A stretch of DNA of 64,000 nt from Mycobacterium basiliense (GCF_900292015.1 NZ_LR130759.1:3286001-3350000), one strand, 5' to 3'. Counted from the first letter of the stretch, positions 8,796 through 19,493 are shown. A program made the numbers and translations. The notes: generated by a model from the sequence alone, not told the origin.

Positions 8796-11700
8796 ACGTT
8801 GAAGTACTTCGCCTCGGGGTGGTGCAGCACAAACGCGTCCGTCGACTGCTCGGGGTGCAGCTGCAGCTCTTCGGACAGCGTTACGCCGATGCGGTCGGGC
8901 TCCAGTAGCTCCATCATTTTGGCGCGATCCTCCAGATCGGGGCAGGCACCGTAACCGAAGGCAAACCGGGCACCGCGATAGCCGAGCTTGAAGTAGTCCT
9001 CCACGGCGTCGGGATCCTCGGCCGCCATCGCACGGTCACCGGAGTACTTGAGCTCCTCCCGGATCCGGCGGTGCCAGTACTCGGCCAGCGCTTCGGTCAG
9101 CTGCACCCCGATGCCGTGCACTTCGAGGTAATCGCGGTAGGAATCGCCCGCGAACAGCTCGTTGGCAAAGTCGGCGATCGGCTGGCCCATGGTCACCAGC
9201 TGGAACGGCAACACGTCCACCTCGCCGCGCTCGGTAGCCAGGTCGCGCGAGCGGATGAAATCGGCGATGCACAAGAACCGGCCCCGCTGCTGACGCGGGA
9301 ATTTGAAACGGAACCGCGCCGGAGCGTCCGTTCTCGGCTCGGTGAGCACCACAACGTCGTCACCCTCGGACACCGCCGGGTAGTAGCCGTACACCACCGC
9401 CGCGTGGGCCAAGATGCCGTCGGTGGACAAGCGGTCCAGCCAGTACCGCAGCCGGGGCCGTCCTTCGGTCTCGACGAGGTCCTCGTACGACGGACCTTCA
9501 CTGTTGGGGCCGCCGCGTGTTCCCCGTAATCCCCACTGGCCCAAGAACAATGCGCGCTCGTCCAGCAGACCGGTGTAGTCCGCTACAGCCAGACCCTTGA
9601 CAATCCGGGAGCCCCAAAATGGCGGTGCGGGCACCTCGATGTCGGCCGCGACATCGGACCGCTCGGGCACTTCGACAGGCGCTTCGGCGGCCTTACGTTG
9701 CGCCGCAATGCGCTTGGACCGTTCATGACGGGCCTTGCGCTCGGCTTCCTTCTTGCGTGCCGCGACGGCCTCCGGGCTGTCGAGGTCCGGCGCCTCGCCG
9801 CGTTTGACGCTCATGATGGAGTCCATCAGCTTAAGACCCTCGAAAGCGTCTCGCGCATAGTGCACTTCGCCCTCGTAAACCTCGGCGAGGTCGTTTTCCA
9901 CGTAGCTGCGTGTCAGCGCCGCACCACCCAGCAACACCGGGAACTTCTCGGCGACGCCCCGAGTGTTCATTTCCTCGAGGTTTTCCTTCATCACCACGGT
10001 GGACTTCACCAGCAGCCCCGACATACCGACCACGTCAGCGCTCTTGTCCTCGGCCACCTCCAGGATGGTGGCGATCGGCTGCTTGATGCCGATGTTGACC
10101 ACCTCGTAGCCGTTGTTGCTCAAGATGATGTCGACCAGGTTCTTGCCGATGTCGTGCACGTCACCCTTGACAGTGGCCAGCACGATGCGTCCCTTGCCCG
10201 CGTCATCATCGGATTTCTCCATGTGCGGTTCCAGATGGGCGACCGCGGCCTTCATTACCTCGGCCGACTGCAACACGAACGGCAGCTGCATCTGGCCGGA
10301 GCCGAACAGTTCGCCGACCGTCTTCATGCCGGCGAGCAGGTTCTCGTTGATGATCTCCAGCGGCGGCTTCTGTGTCATCGCCTCGTCGAGATCGACATCG
10401 AGACCGTTGCGCTCGCCGTCGACGATGCGCTGCGCCAGCCGTTCGAACAACGGCAACTTCGCCAGCTCGGCGGCGCGGGATTCCTTGGACGACGCCGCGG
10501 ACACGCCTTCGAACAGGCGCATCAGCTCCTGCAGCGGGTCATAGCCATCTCGACGGCGGTCGTAGACCAGATCCAACGCGACTTGCCGCTGTTCTTCGGG
10601 GATACGGTTCATCGGCAAGATCTTGGACGCGTGCACGATCGCCGAGTCCAGCCCGGCCTCCTGGCATTCGTGCAGGAACACCGAGTTGAGCACTTGGCGC
10701 GCTGCGGGATTGAGACCGAAGGAGATGTTGGACAACCCGAGCGTGGTTTGCACGTCTGGGTGGCGCTTCTTCAGCTCGCGAATGGCCTCGATGGTTTCGA
10801 TGCCGTCTTTCCGCGACTCTTCTTGGCCGGTGGCGATGGTGAAGGTCAACGTGTCGATGAGGATCGATGATTCGTCGACGCCCCAGTTGCCGGTGATGTC
10901 GTTGATCAGCCGCTCGGCGATCTCGACCTTCTTCTCGGCGGTACGGGCCTGACCGTCTTCGTCGATGGTCAGCGCGACCACGGCCGCGCCGTGCTCGGCG
11001 ACCAGCTCCATGGTCTTGGCGAACCGTGACTCCGGACCGTCACCGTCCTCGTAGTTCACCGAGTTGATCGCGCAGCGGCCGCCCAGGTGCTCCAAACCCG
11101 CTTGCAACACCGGAGTCTCGGTGGAGTCCAGCATGATCGGCAGCGTCGATGAGGTCGCGAGGCGGCTGGCCAACGCTTTCATGTCCGCCACGCCGTCGCG
11201 GCCCACGTAGTCGACACACAGATCCAGCAGGTGCGCACCGTCGCGGGTTTGGTCCTTGGCGATGTCGAGGCACTTCTGGTAGTCCTCGGCGATCATTGCC
11301 TCGCGGAAACCCTTGGAGCCGTTGGCGTTGGTGCGCTCGCCGATTACCAGCACCGAAGCGTCCTGCGCGAACGGGATCGCGGTATAGAGCGACGCCACCG
11401 ACGGTTCGTAGGTGACGTGCCGTTCACCGCGCTGCTTGGTCCCGTTGTTGAATTCGGCCACGGCCGCGGCGACCTCGCGGATGTGCGCGGGCGTAGTACC
11501 ACAACACCCGCCGACCAGCGAGAGTCCGAACTCGGAGATGAATCCGGACAGCGCTTCGGCCAGCTCGTCGGGCAGCAGCGGATACTCGGCGCCCTTGGCA
11601 CCCAGGACCGGCAGTCCGGCGTTGGGCATCACCGACACCGGGATGCGGGCGTGCCTGGACAGATGGCGGAGGTGCTCGCTCATCTCCGCGGGACCGGTGG

Positions 11701-12394
11701 CGCAGTTCAAACCGATCATGTCTACGCCGAGCGGTTCGACAGCGGTCAGCGCCGCGCCGATCTCGCTGCCGAGCAGCATCGTGCCGGTGGTCTCGACGGT
11801 GACGTGGGCAAAGACCGGGATGTGGCGGCCGGACTGCGTCATCGCCCGCCGTGATCCCAACACGGCCGCCTTGAGCTGCAGCAAGTCCTGGCAGGTTTCC
11901 ACCAGGATGGCGTCCGCACCGCCGTCCAGCATGCCCAGTGCGGCCTCGGTGTACGCGTCGCGAATTACCGCGTACTCCGTATGGCCCAGGGTGGGCAGCT
12001 TGGTGCCCGGGCCCATCGAGCCCAACACGTAGCGGCCGCGCTCGGGTGTGGCGAGCTCGTCGGCGACCCGGCGCGCAATCGCCGTGCCTTTCTGCGACAG
12101 GTCCCTGATCTTGTCGGCGATGTCGTAGTCGCCGAGGTTGGACAAGTTACAGCCGAAGGTGTTGGTCTCGACGGCGTCCGCGCCTGCTTCGAAGTAGTTG
12201 CGGTGAATGGTTTCCAGCACGTCAGGGCGGGTTTCGTTGAGGATTTCGTTGCAGCCTTCCAGGCCGCGGAAGTCGTCCAACGTGAGATCGGCGGCCTGCA
12301 ACTGAGTGCCCATCGCGCCGTCGCCCACCACCACCCGCTGCGCCAAAACGTCGAGGAGATCGGTGTCGTAGTGCCGTTCGTTAGCGGGAGTCAC
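8792..12394 (-). CDS. metH: Cobalamin-dependent methionine synthase
   Basis: A 1200-residue MetH with all four modules. Homocysteine module, about 1-320: GLNCATG and VGGCCGTTP supply the zinc cysteines. Methyltetrahydrofolate-binding module, about 340-620: NANGSKGFREAM, LDLCVDYVGRDG, NISFGLNP. Cobalamin module, about 640-900: GDVHDIGKN with the cobalt-ligating His. C-terminal activation domain: YRGARFAFGYGACPDL for SAM. It makes methionine from homocysteine and methyl-THF in the cytoplasm. It appears full length and intact. No cobalamin riboswitch is evident in the 129 bases before it. It is divergent from the PAC2 gene. Confidence 0.97.
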   Translation of the reverse strand: MTPANERHYDTDLLDVLAQRVVVGDGAMGTQLQAADLTLDDFRGLEGCNEILNETRPDVLETIHRNYFEAGADAVETNTFGCNLSNLGDYDIADKIRDLSQKGTAIARRVADELATPERGRYVLGSMGPGTKLPTLGHTEYAVIRDAYTEAALGMLDGGADAILVETCQDLLQLKAAVLGSRRAMTQSGRHIPVFAHVTVETTGTMLLGSEIGAALTAVEPLGVDMIGLNCATGPAEMSEHLRHLSRHARIPVSVMPNAGLPVLGAKGAEYPLLPDELAEALSGFISEFGLSLVGGCCGTTPAHIREVAAAVAEFNNGTKQRGERHVTYEPSVASLYTAIPFAQDASVLVIGERTNANGSKGFREAMIAEDYQKCLDIAKDQTRDGAHLLDLCVDYVGRDGVADMKALASRLATSSTLPIMLDSTETPVLQAGLEHLGGRCAINSVNYEDGDGPESRFAKTMELVAEHGAAVVALTIDEDGQARTAEKKVEIAERLINDITGNWGVDESSILIDTLTFTIATGQEESRKDGIETIEAIRELKKRHPDVQTTLGLSNISFGLNPAARQVLNSVFLHECQEAGLDSAIVHASKILPMNRIPEEQRQVALDLVYDRRRDGYDPLQELMRLFEGVSAASSKESRAAELAKLPLFERLAQRIVDGERNGLDVDLDEAMTQKPPLEIINENLLAGMKTVGELFGSGQMQLPFVLQSAEVMKAAVAHLEPHMEKSDDDAGKGRIVLATVKGDVHDIGKNLVDIILSNNGYEVVNIGIKQPIATILEVAEDKSADVVGMSGLLVKSTVVMKENLEEMNTRGVAEKFPVLLGGAALTRSYVENDLAEVYEGEVHYARDAFEGLKLMDSIMSVKRGEAPDLDSPEAVAARKKEAERKARHERSKRIAAQRKAAEAPVEVPERSDVAADIEVPAPPFWGSRIVKGLAVADYTGLLDERALFLGQWGLRGTRGGPNSEGPSYEDLVETEGRPRLRYWLDRLSTDGILAHAAVVYGYYPAVSEGDDVVVLTEPRTDAPARFRFKFPRQQRGRFLCIADFIRSRDLATERGEVDVLPFQLVTMGQPIADFANELFAGDSYRDYLEVHGIGVQLTEALAEYWHRRIREELKYSGDRAMAAEDPDAVEDYFKLGYRGARFAFGYGACPDLEDRAKMMELLEPDRIGVTLSEELQLHPEQSTDAFVLHHPEAKYFNV

Positions 12395-12523
12395 ACTGCA
12401 AGGATAGTGGTGCTATGCAATTCCCTCAGGCGTTGACAGCGCACTGACAGGTCGCCGGCACCGTACCTGCCGGTCAGGCCCGTGCATTCAGCCCACGCTG
12501 GGTCCAGGCCGTAGTCTGACCGA

Positions 12524-13399
12524 ATGACCCTGCCGGTTGGCGGCGAGACGCTGCCCGAACTGCACAACACCGTCGTCGTGGCGGCGTTTGAGGGCTGGAA
12601 CGACGCCGGCGACGCCGCCAGCGACGCGGTGGGCCACCTCGCCTCGACCTGGAACGCGCTTCCCATCGTGGAGATCGACGACGAGGCCTATTACGACTAC
12701 CAGGTGAATCGACCGGTTATCCGCCAGGTCGACGGGGTTACCCGGGAATTGGAATGGCCGGCAATGCGGATCTCGCACTGTCGCCCCCCGGACTGCCAGC
12801 GCGACGTGGTGTTGATGTGCGGGGTGGAGCCCAACATGCGCTGGCGCACGTTTTGCGCCGAACTGCTGGCCATCATCGACAAGCTCAACGTCGAAACGAT
12901 CGTGATCCTGGGGGCGTTGCTGGCGGACACACCGCATACCCGTCCGGTGCCGGTCTCGGGTGCGGCTTACTCCGCTGAGTCGGCACGATTGTTCGGCCTG
13001 GAGGAGACACGCTACGAGGGCCCGACCGGTATCGCCGGAGTATTCCAACACGCCTGCATCGCCGCCGGGATCCCGGCGGTGACGTTTTGGGCGGCGGTCC
13101 CCCATTACGTATCCCATCCACCTAATCCCAAGGCGACGGTCGCACTGCTGCGCCGCGTCGAGGATGTGCTCGACGTTGAGGTACCCCTGGCCGACCTGCC
13201 GGCGCTAGCCGATGCGTGGGAGCACGAAATCACCGAGATGACCACCGATGATGAGGAGCTGGCCGAGTACGTGCAAGCGCTCGAGCAGCACGGCGACGCC
13301 GCGATCGACTTGAACGAAGCCCTGGGCAAGATCGACGGCGACGCGTTGGCCGCCGAGTTCGAGCGCTACCTGCGGCGCAGACCGGGTTTCGGGAGCTAG
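12524..13399 (+). CDS. PAC2-family protein (Rv2125-like)
   Basis: A 291-residue cytosolic protein of the PAC2 / DUF75 family, related to eukaryotic proteasome assembly chaperones. Family-like segments are VVAAFEGWNDAGDAAS near the start, VILGALLADTPHTRPVPVSG in the middle, and PTGIAGVFQHACIAAGIPAVTFWAAVPHYV. The function in mycobacteria, which do have a proteasome, has not been established. The ATG start is preceded by only 129 bases shared with the divergent metH gene. Confidence 0.88.
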   Translation: MTLPVGGETLPELHNTVVVAAFEGWNDAGDAASDAVGHLASTWNALPIVEIDDEAYYDYQVNRPVIRQVDGVTRELEWPAMRISHCRPPDCQRDVVLMCGVEPNMRWRTFCAELLAIIDKLNVETIVILGALLADTPHTRPVPVSGAAYSAESARLFGLEETRYEGPTGIAGVFQHACIAAGIPAVTFWAAVPHYVSHPPNPKATVALLRRVEDVLDVEVPLADLPALADAWEHEITEMTTDDEELAEYVQALEQHGDAAIDLNEALGKIDGDALAAEFERYLRRRPGFGS

Positions 13400-13425
13400 T
13401 CCGAGTTCCCGGCGTCTAAGGGATA

Positions 13426-15240
13426 TCAGCCATCCGACCCGGAGCCGCCTGGATTGCCCACATTTCCGGGGTTACCGACCATGCCGCCTGGCGTCACGAC
13501 CAAACCACCCTCACCGCGCATACCGCCGCTGCCGCCGATCCCACCATCGCCGCCGCCGCCCGTAGAGCCCGTGGCGCCAGACTGGCCGATCAGACCCCCG
13601 GTCCCGCCGGCACCGCCGGCCCCACCGGCACCGCCGTTGCCGCCGGTGCCGCCATCGCCGCCATTGCCGCCGTCACCTCCGTGACCGCCGCCGATGTTGC
13701 CCCCGGCGCCGGCTGTGGCAAGCCCACCCTGACCACCCATCCCTGCAGCCCCCCCGGCCCCACCCATTCCGCCAGCGCCACCAAGCCCACCAGCGCCCCC
13801 GGCGCCCCCAGCACCGATCAGCACGCCGCCCGCCCCGCCGGCGCCGCCCTGACCGCCGCTGCCCCCCATAGCGCCGGAAGCCCCGGTGCCGCCGCTGCCT
13901 CCCACGCCACCACGGCCAGCCTGGGCGTTACCCCCAAAAATTTCGTTGGCGTTCCCGCCCGACCCGCCGTCGCCCCCAAGCCCGCCGACGGCGCCCGCAC
14001 CTCCGCCGCCGCCCTGGCCGCCAGCGCCACCGCCGCCGCCGTTGCCGATCAACAACCCGCCTCGGCCACCGGCGCCACCGACGCCGCCGGCACCCCCGGC
14101 ACTCCCGGACACATCGCTGGCATGGCCGTTGCCACCATTACCGCCCAGACCCCCAAAAGCGTTGTTCGGACCGGCGATGGCGTTCCCGCCGTTACCGCCG
14201 TCACCGCCGGAACCGCCGGCGGCCAGGGCATCGCCACCGTTACCGCCGGCACCAGCCAGGGCGCCGCTCCCTTCCGAGCCCGCGTTCCCGCCGTGACCAC
14301 CTTTACCGCCGGCACCGCCAGAACCGCCGGAACCACCGGAACCACCATGGGCCGCTCCCAGCCCGGCCTGGCCGCGCCCGCCTTGCCCGCCGGTGCCGCC
14401 GGTCTCGTCGAGGCCGCCGTCGGTGCCAGCCCCTCCATTGCCGCCGAACGCGTCTGTCGTTCCGCCCGCGACCGAATCCAGACCGTTGGTGCCGGGTGCT
14501 GCGGGGGTAGCGTCCGGTACCGGGTTGACGCCGTCCACCCCGGCCAGGCCGTCGCCGCCCTGCCCTCCACTGCCGCCGTTACCGAACCAATACGCGCTAC
14601 CACCGTTGCCGCCCCGCCCGGCCATGCCGCCATTGATGCCCGTCGCACCGGCCCCGCCATTTCCTCCGGCGCCGCCATCGCCATATAACAGTCCGCCGCT
14701 GCCCCCGCTGCCGCCGGCGGCCCCAATACCACCGGCCCCACCATTGCCGCCATGGCCGAACAAACCCGCGCTGCCACCCTCGCCGCCGGCCTGCCCCGCC
14801 CCCCCGGCCCCGCCGTTGCCGCCGTTGCCGAACAGCAACCCACCGGCTCCACCAGCCTGACCCGGCCCACCGTTGGCACCATCACCAATCAACGGCCGCC
14901 CCAATATTGCCTGAGTGGGCGCGTTGATCAGATTCAGCGCCTCCTGCAACGGCGACGCGCCGGCCGCCTCGGCGGTGGCATACCAGCGCCCACCCGAAGT
15001 CAGCGCCGCCACAAACTGTGCGTGAAACGCCGCTGCCCGCGCACCGATCTCCTGATACTCCTGGGCATGCGCGCCGAACAGCGCCGCAATACCTATCGAT
15101 ACCTCATCGGCGGCGGCGGCCACCAACCCTGAGGTGGGACCGAACGCGACCGCGTTGGCCGCGCCGATCGCCGAACCGACGCCCGCCAAATCCCAGGCCG
15201 CAGCAGTCAAGACAGAAGGTTGCACGCTCACAAACGACAC
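13426..15240 (-). CDS. PE_PGRS family protein (PE_PGRS37 position)
   Basis: A 604-residue protein. The PE domain (about 1-95) starts [20 protein letters not shown] and includes [21 protein letters not shown]. The linker is [28 protein letters not shown], followed by about 480 residues of Gly-Gly-Ala/Asn repeats and a tail rich in [14 protein letters not shown] start with GGCGGAG upstream was preferred over a slightly longer frame because PE domains begin at this residue. It sits where M. tuberculosis has PE_PGRS37 (Rv2126c) but is much longer than that protein as I remember it. Function unknown; probably ESX-5 exported. Confidence 0.92.
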   Translation of the reverse strand: MSFVSVQPSVLTAAAWDLAGVGSAIGAANAVAFGPTSGLVAAAADEVSIGIAALFGAHAQEYQEIGARAAAFHAQFVAALTSGGRWYATAEAAGASPLQEALNLINAPTQAILGRPLIGDGANGGPGQAGGAGGLLFGNGGNGGAGGAGQAGGEGGSAGLFGHGGNGGAGGIGAAGGSGGSGGLLYGDGGAGGNGGAGATGINGGMAGRGGNGGSAYWFGNGGSGGQGGDGLAGVDGVNPVPDATPAAPGTNGLDSVAGGTTDAFGGNGGAGTDGGLDETGGTGGQGGRGQAGLGAAHGGSGGSGGSGGAGGKGGHGGNAGSEGSGALAGAGGNGGDALAAGGSGGDGGNGGNAIAGPNNAFGGLGGNGGNGHASDVSGSAGGAGGVGGAGGRGGLLIGNGGGGGAGGQGGGGGAGAVGGLGGDGGSGGNANEIFGGNAQAGRGGVGGSGGTGASGAMGGSGGQGGAGGAGGVLIGAGGAGGAGGLGGAGGMGGAGGAAGMGGQGGLATAGAGGNIGGGHGGDGGNGGDGGTGGNGGAGGAGGAGGTGGLIGQSGATGSTGGGGDGGIGGSGGMRGEGGLVVTPGGMVGNPGNVGNPGGSGSDG

Positions 15241-15335
15241 TTGGTCTCCGCCCACTCAGCGCCGCCCAGTAACCTGCCCAGTCGACCACCGGGCCGGGGG
15301 CAACAACGCAGATCATAGCCTCGCTGGGGCCCGCG

Positions 15336-16217
15336 TTAGGGCTTTTCCAACGCCTGGTTGTACGCGCTGGTGGAGCGACCGAGCGCGGCGACCTCGGCAT
15401 CCAGACGGGGCAGCAACTCGGCAGTGGTCTTGCGAATGGGGCGTTCACCAATCCGGGTGGAAAGGATCGGCTTGAGCCAGCGGATAACGCCGACCCAATC
15501 CGGACAGAAGACACGAGCCTTGCGGCCCTCTATGCCCTTGACGAACGCAGCCGCGCACTTGTTCACGGAGGTGGTCTTGTTCAGCGGCCAGGGCAGCTTG
15601 GCCAACAGCTCGTCGAAGGCGGGCAGGTCGGCTTTGGTATCGCGGACCAGCGCCGTGTCGATCCAGGACATATGCGCCGAGCCGACACCGACGCCGTGGC
15701 GGGCGACTTCCAGCCGCAGCGCGTTGGCGAAGATCTCGACCCCAGCCTTGGACGCGTTGTACGGCGTCAGCCCGGGCGATGCAGCGTAGGCCGCCAACGA
15801 CGAGACGATCAGCATGTAGCCGCGTCGCTCGATCACCGCCTGCAGTGTGGCGCGCACGGTGTGAAAGACGCCAACCACGTTGACGTCCAATACCCGTTTG
15901 AAGGCTTCCGGATCAACCTGCAGCACCGATCCATAGCTGGCGATACCGGCGTTGGCCACGACGATGTCAATGCCGCCGAATTTTTTGACCGCCTGATCGG
16001 CCGCGGCCTGCATGGCGGGCAGATCCCGCACGTCGGCGACGACGGTGAGCAGCCGGTCATCACCGCCAATTTCGGCGGCGATTGCGGCCAACTCGGCCTT
16101 GCTCAAGTCGGTCAGCACCAGCTTGGCGCCCTTGTTGTGCAGCCGACGTGCAACTTCAGCCCCGATTCCTCGGGCACCACCTGTGATGAAGACAACTTTG
16201 TCCTGCACCGATGTCAT
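15336..16217 (-). CDS. Short-chain dehydrogenase/reductase (Rv2129c-like)
   Basis: A 293-residue classical SDR. It has the cofactor motif TGGARGIG near residue 12-19, NAG in VVANAG, a catalytic Ser in IVSSLAAY, and YNASK, the YxxxK pair. A downstream segment SWIDTALVRDTKADLP replaces the usual PG motif. It probably reduces or oxidises a lipid or alcohol with NAD(P); the substrate is unknown. Its length equals Rv2129c. The M. tuberculosis genes between PE_PGRS37 and this SDR (ansP1 and a neighbour) are absent here. It lies just downstream of mshC, 23 bases away, so it may be read from the same transcript. Confidence 0.9.
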   Translation of the reverse strand: MTSVQDKVVFITGGARGIGAEVARRLHNKGAKLVLTDLSKAELAAIAAEIGGDDRLLTVVADVRDLPAMQAAADQAVKKFGGIDIVVANAGIASYGSVLQVDPEAFKRVLDVNVVGVFHTVRATLQAVIERRGYMLIVSSLAAYAASPGLTPYNASKAGVEIFANALRLEVARHGVGVGSAHMSWIDTALVRDTKADLPAFDELLAKLPWPLNKTTSVNKCAAAFVKGIEGRKARVFCPDWVGVIRWLKPILSTRIGERPIRKTTAELLPRLDAEVAALGRSTSAYNQALEKP

Positions 16218-16240
16218 GGGCGAAACGTACCACCGCCCGG

Positions 16241-17476
16241 CTACAGGTCCACCCCCAACAGCGCATCGATCGCAGTCCCCACCGCCCTCGGCGCCGACTC
16301 ATCATGGCCGCCGTATTCGAGCGCGTCAATGGTCCAACCATCCAGTGCCGCAATCGCTTTAGGCGTATCGAGGTCATCGGCTAGATATCGGCGAAGCCGG
16401 GCGATGACGTCGACGGCGTCCGGACCGGCGGGCAGCGCGGTCGCGGTGCGCCAGCGTTGCAGACGATCAACCGCCTCGTCGAGCACTTGCTGGCTCCAGA
16501 AGCGGTCCGCGCGGTAGTGCTCGGCCAGCAGACCCAGTCGAACGGCCGACGGCTCGACGCCCTGGGTACGCAGTCCCGAAACGAGCACCAGGTTGCCGCG
16601 GCTCTTGGACATCTTGTGCCCATCCCAGCCAATCATTCCGGCGTGCACGTAATGCCGCGCGAATCGCCGCTCGCCCGTGGCACATTCGGCGTGCGCGGCG
16701 GTGAATTCATGGTGTGGAAAAATCAGGTCACTGCCACCGCCCTGTACGTCGAGGCCACTGCCTAGACGACTGAGCGCGATGGCCGCGCATTCGACGTGCC
16801 AGCCCGGTCGCCCGGGCCCCAGCGGCGACGGCCAGCTGGGCTCCCCCGGCCGCTGGGCGCGCCATAGCAGAGCGTCAAGCTCGTCGCTCTTACCCGACCG
16901 GCGCGGGTCGCCGCCGCGCTGCTCGAACAGGTCCAACATCGTGTCGCGGTTGTAGCCCGACTCGTAACCGAATTGCGCGGTGGCATCGGCCCGGTAGTAG
17001 ACATCGGGATACTCGTCATCGACGACATACGCAGCCCCCGAGGCCAACAACTTCTCGATCAGCTCAACCATCTCCGCCACCGCCTCGGTGGCAGCCACAT
17101 AGTCGTGCGGCGGCAGTACCCGCAGGGCGGCCATGTCGGCGCGGAATAGCTCGACTTCCTGCTCGGAAAGGGCGCGCCAATCGATGCCATCGCGATCGGC
17201 ACGCTCGAACAGCGGGTCGTCGACGTCGGTGACGTTCTGCACGTAGTGCACGTCGTGACCGAGGTCTAGCCACAGCCGATGGATCAGGTCGAACGCTAGG
17301 TAGGTCGCGGCGTGGCCCAGATGAGTGGCGTCATAAGGCGTGATTCCGCAGACATACATGGTCGCTGTGGTTCCCGGGGCCACTGGGCGCACCTGCCGGT
17401 CTGCGGTGTCGTAGAGCCGTAGCTCCGGACCGCGTCCCGGCAGCGTTGGAACCGGTGCGGAAGACCACGACTGCAT
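16241..17476 (-). CDS. mshC: Mycothiol ligase: L-cysteine:1D-myo-inositol 2-amino-2-deoxy-alpha-D-glucopyranoside ligase
   Basis: MshC uses ATP to join cysteine to GlcN-inositol in mycothiol synthesis, the main thiol of Actinobacteria. The 411-residue protein is a shortened cysteinyl-tRNA synthetase: [16 protein letters not shown] holds the zinc Cys and HIGH-type motif, [14 protein letters not shown] gives another zinc ligand, [14 protein letters not shown] follows, and HKMSKSRGN is the KMSKS loop. It lacks the tRNA-anticodon extension of CysS. The ATG start gives family length; the longer open frame upstream is only translation through the tandem repeat. Its promoter region contains the 58-bp VNTR. 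Confidence 0.95.
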   Translation of the reverse strand: MQSWSSAPVPTLPGRGPELRLYDTADRQVRPVAPGTTATMYVCGITPYDATHLGHAATYLAFDLIHRLWLDLGHDVHYVQNVTDVDDPLFERADRDGIDWRALSEQEVELFRADMAALRVLPPHDYVAATEAVAEMVELIEKLLASGAAYVVDDEYPDVYYRADATAQFGYESGYNRDTMLDLFEQRGGDPRRSGKSDELDALLWRAQRPGEPSWPSPLGPGRPGWHVECAAIALSRLGSGLDVQGGGSDLIFPHHEFTAAHAECATGERRFARHYVHAGMIGWDGHKMSKSRGNLVLVSGLRTQGVEPSAVRLGLLAEHYRADRFWSQQVLDEAVDRLQRWRTATALPAGPDAVDVIARLRRYLADDLDTPKAIAALDGWTIDALEYGGHDESAPRAVGTAIDALLGVDL

Positions 17477-17492
17477 GACGTTGACTTTAGGC

Positions 17493-17713
17493 CGGGCGAC
17501 GATACGGCCCGCGTAGCGGGCTGGGGAGGAGCCCGGCAGTCCAGCCCAACCGGGCGACGATACGGCCCGCGTAGCGGGCTGGGGAGGAGCCCGGCAGTCC
17601 AGCCCAACCGGGCGACGATACGGCCCGCGTAGCGGGCTGGGGAGGAGCCCGGCAGTCCAGCCCAACCGGGCGACGATACGGCCCGCGTAGCGGGCTGGGG
17701 AGGAGCCCGGCAG
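17493..17713. repeat. 58-bp tandem repeat (MIRU/VNTR-like), about 3.8 copies
   Basis: Identical units begin at 17493, 17551, 17609 and 17667, exactly 58 bases apart; the fourth stops after 47 bases. Each unit starts CGGGCGACGATACGGCCCGC and contains short inverted GC blocks (GCCCGCGTAGCGGGC) able to form a hairpin. The style GGGCGACGAT...GAGGAG is that of mycobacterial interspersed repetitive units. The array ends 17 bases before the mshC start on the minus strand, so it lies in the 5' leader of mshC. The units are not multiples of three, which argues against coding use. The rest of the gap up to 17823 holds nothing I recognise. Confidence 0.95.
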
Positions 17714-17823
17714 GCATCGACTCTGCGGCCAGGGCGGGCAGATCGGGAGTTCGCCAGCCCTGGGTGCAATGTCGGCGCCGCCAGTACAGACTCGATCGGG
17801 TGGTGAGCACTGCCGAGAGCTGA

Positions 17824-18612
17824 TTACAGAAAGGCCTGTCGGATGGCGCCCAGCAGCATCGGCGCCAGTTCTGGCCTGCACATCACGAAGTCAGGCAGGT
17901 AGGGATCGAGCTGGTTGTAGCGCAGCGGCGAACCGTCGAGCCGGGACGCATGCATTCCGGCGGCCAGCACCACGCCCGCCGGCGCGGCCGAATCCCATTC
18001 CCATTGACCACCGGCGTGCAGGTAGGCATCGGCGACCCCGTCGATCAGGGCCATTGCTTTGGCACCGGCCGAGCCGATGGCCACCGGTTGAATCGGCAGC
18101 ATATGCCGAAGGCGGTACAGAATTGCCGGCGGCCGGGTGGTGCTGACCGCCACCCGGATGACCTCAGGAATCCTGACGGGGGCGGCTTGGGCGGTCACGG
18201 TGTCACTGCGGTACACGACGTTTCCGCGGGCCGGCAATGACACCGCCGCATCGGTGATCGCCGACTTGCCGTTGGTCGCACGCTGCCACAAGGCGACGTG
18301 CACTGCCCAGTCATCACGGCCACGTGTAGAGAATTCGCGAGTGCCGTCCAGGGGATCGATGATCCACACCCGGTCGGACTTCAGCCGCACCAGATCGTCA
18401 TGGGCTTCCTCGCTAAGCACCGCATCGCCGGGTCGTTCCTCCCGCAGCCGACGCAGCAACAGCGCGTTTGCCTGAATGTCACCGGCGTCGCCCAACGCCC
18501 ACGGATGATCGAAGCCAACTTCTTCCCGCACCGCCAGCAGCAGCTCCCCCGCATCAGCGGCGAGCTCGGCGGCCAGTTCCGCATCTGTCAGGTCACGTGC
18601 GGACGGTCTCAC
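17824..18612 (-). CDS. cysQ: 3'-phosphoadenosine 5'-phosphate phosphatase, inositol monophosphatase family
   Basis: CysQ removes the 3' phosphate from PAP (and PAPS), which clears the by-product of sulfotransferases and tunes sulphate assimilation. The 262-residue protein has the Li-sensitive phosphatase motifs: EEAHDD (metal site), [12 protein letters not shown], and [17 protein letters not shown] near the C-terminus. The GTG at 18612 aligns with the M. tuberculosis start; another GTG at 18660 would add 16 residues with no better ribosome site. Sulphur handling fits the neighbouring mshC. Confidence 0.9.
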   Translation of the reverse strand: MRPSARDLTDAELAAELAADAGELLLAVREEVGFDHPWALGDAGDIQANALLLRRLREERPGDAVLSEEAHDDLVRLKSDRVWIIDPLDGTREFSTRGRDDWAVHVALWQRATNGKSAITDAAVSLPARGNVVYRSDTVTAQAAPVRIPEVIRVAVSTTRPPAILYRLRHMLPIQPVAIGSAGAKAMALIDGVADAYLHAGGQWEWDSAAPAGVVLAAGMHASRLDGSPLRYNQLDPYLPDFVMCRPELAPMLLGAIRQAFL

Positions 18613-18677
18613 CGCATTAGTATCGCCGAGTCGACCCCCTGTGCTGATGTGGAAGGGCACAAAGGCCGATCCTGACG

Positions 18678-19493
18678 CTAGAACGCCGGCCAGGGTATCG
18701 GTCGATGGCGGTTCGGCCCAGGCATCACCGGATTGTTCAGTAGTGCGTGTGCGCGCCGGCGTAGCGCCGCGATTTCGGCGCTGGTGATTTGTCCGATCAG
18801 CGCCTGGCCAAGCGATCCGCCAAGGTCATCGGCGAGACCGGCAACCGCCTCCAACGTTTGGTCATCGATCGGCTTGCCCGCCCAACCCCATAGCACGGTG
18901 CGCAATTTGTCCTGGACGTGCAGGCATACGCCATGGTCGACTCCGTACACGTGGCCGTCGATGCCGTACAAGATGTGGCCCCCCTTACGGTCCGCGTTGT
19001 TGACCAAGACGTCGAACACGGCCATCCGCTTCAATCGAATGTCGTCGGCGTGCATCAAGACCACCTCGTCGCCGGCATAGTCGTAGGCACGAAGCACCGG
19101 CAGATATCCGGGCTGGGACGTGCCGGTGGGAAACAAATCAACCAGGTCGGGTCTGGTCGGTGGATCGGTGTCTGCCGTGTCGCCCGGCTGCTGTATCCAC
19201 AGCTGCAACATGCCAATACCGGCGGGTCCGTCGCGAATAACCGTGTACGGCACAATGTTCCAGCCCAAATGCGCTGACACTAGATAGGCACTGAGTTCGC
19301 GGCCGGCCAGCGTTCCATCGGGGAAGTCCCACAACGGCTGCTCACCGGAGATCGGCTTGTAGACGCAGTGCACGGCGTCCTCGCCCAGCGTTGATTCACA
19401 AAGAAAGGTGGCATTGCTGGCCGAGCGAATACGTCCGAGAACCGTCAGTTCGCCGTCCCGCAGAACCTCACGGTCGTCATTCCTCGGCGTCAT
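18678..19493 (-). CDS. SCO1664-family conserved protein (Rv2133c-like)
   Basis: A 271-residue soluble protein. Recognisable family segments are [54 protein letters not shown] and [26 protein letters not shown]. These resemble a distant kinase / PI3-4-kinase-like fold, with a lysine in the YKP strand and an N-N-A-D-R-K catalytic loop; that likeness is my inference. Function not established. Actinobacteria often keep this gene, the DUF3090 gene and mshC together. Its start overlaps the end of the DUF3090 gene by 17 bases, indicating an operon. Confidence 0.85.
   Translation of the reverse strand: MTPRNDDREVLRDGELTVLGRIRSASNATFLCESTLGEDAVHCVYKPISGEQPLWDFPDGTLAGRELSAYLVSAHLGWNIVPYTVIRDGPAGIGMLQLWIQQPGDTADTDPPTRPDLVDLFPTGTSQPGYLPVLRAYDYAGDEVVLMHADDIRLKRMAVFDVLVNNADRKGGHILYGIDGHVYGVDHGVCLHVQDKLRTVLWGWAGKPIDDQTLEAVAGLADDLGGSLGQALIGQITSAEIAALRRRAHALLNNPVMPGPNRHRPIPWPAF

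Noticed and set aside
9698..10870. 390-residue plus-strand frame opposite metH
   Set aside because: Antisense shadow of conserved MetH codons, with no recognisable domain.
12395..12523. Cobalamin riboswitch before metH
   Set aside because: Only 129 bases separate metH from the divergent gene and I see no B12-box sequence; mycobacterial B12 riboswitches are known before metE instead.
17493..17713. CRISPR array
   Set aside because: The repeats are directly tandem with no unique spacers between them, and there are no cas genes.
17477..17881. N-terminal extension of mshC through the tandem repeat, giving a repeated [23 protein letters not shown] protein
   Set aside because: 58 is not a multiple of three, so each copy is read in a different frame; mshC has a good ATG at 17476 of normal family length.
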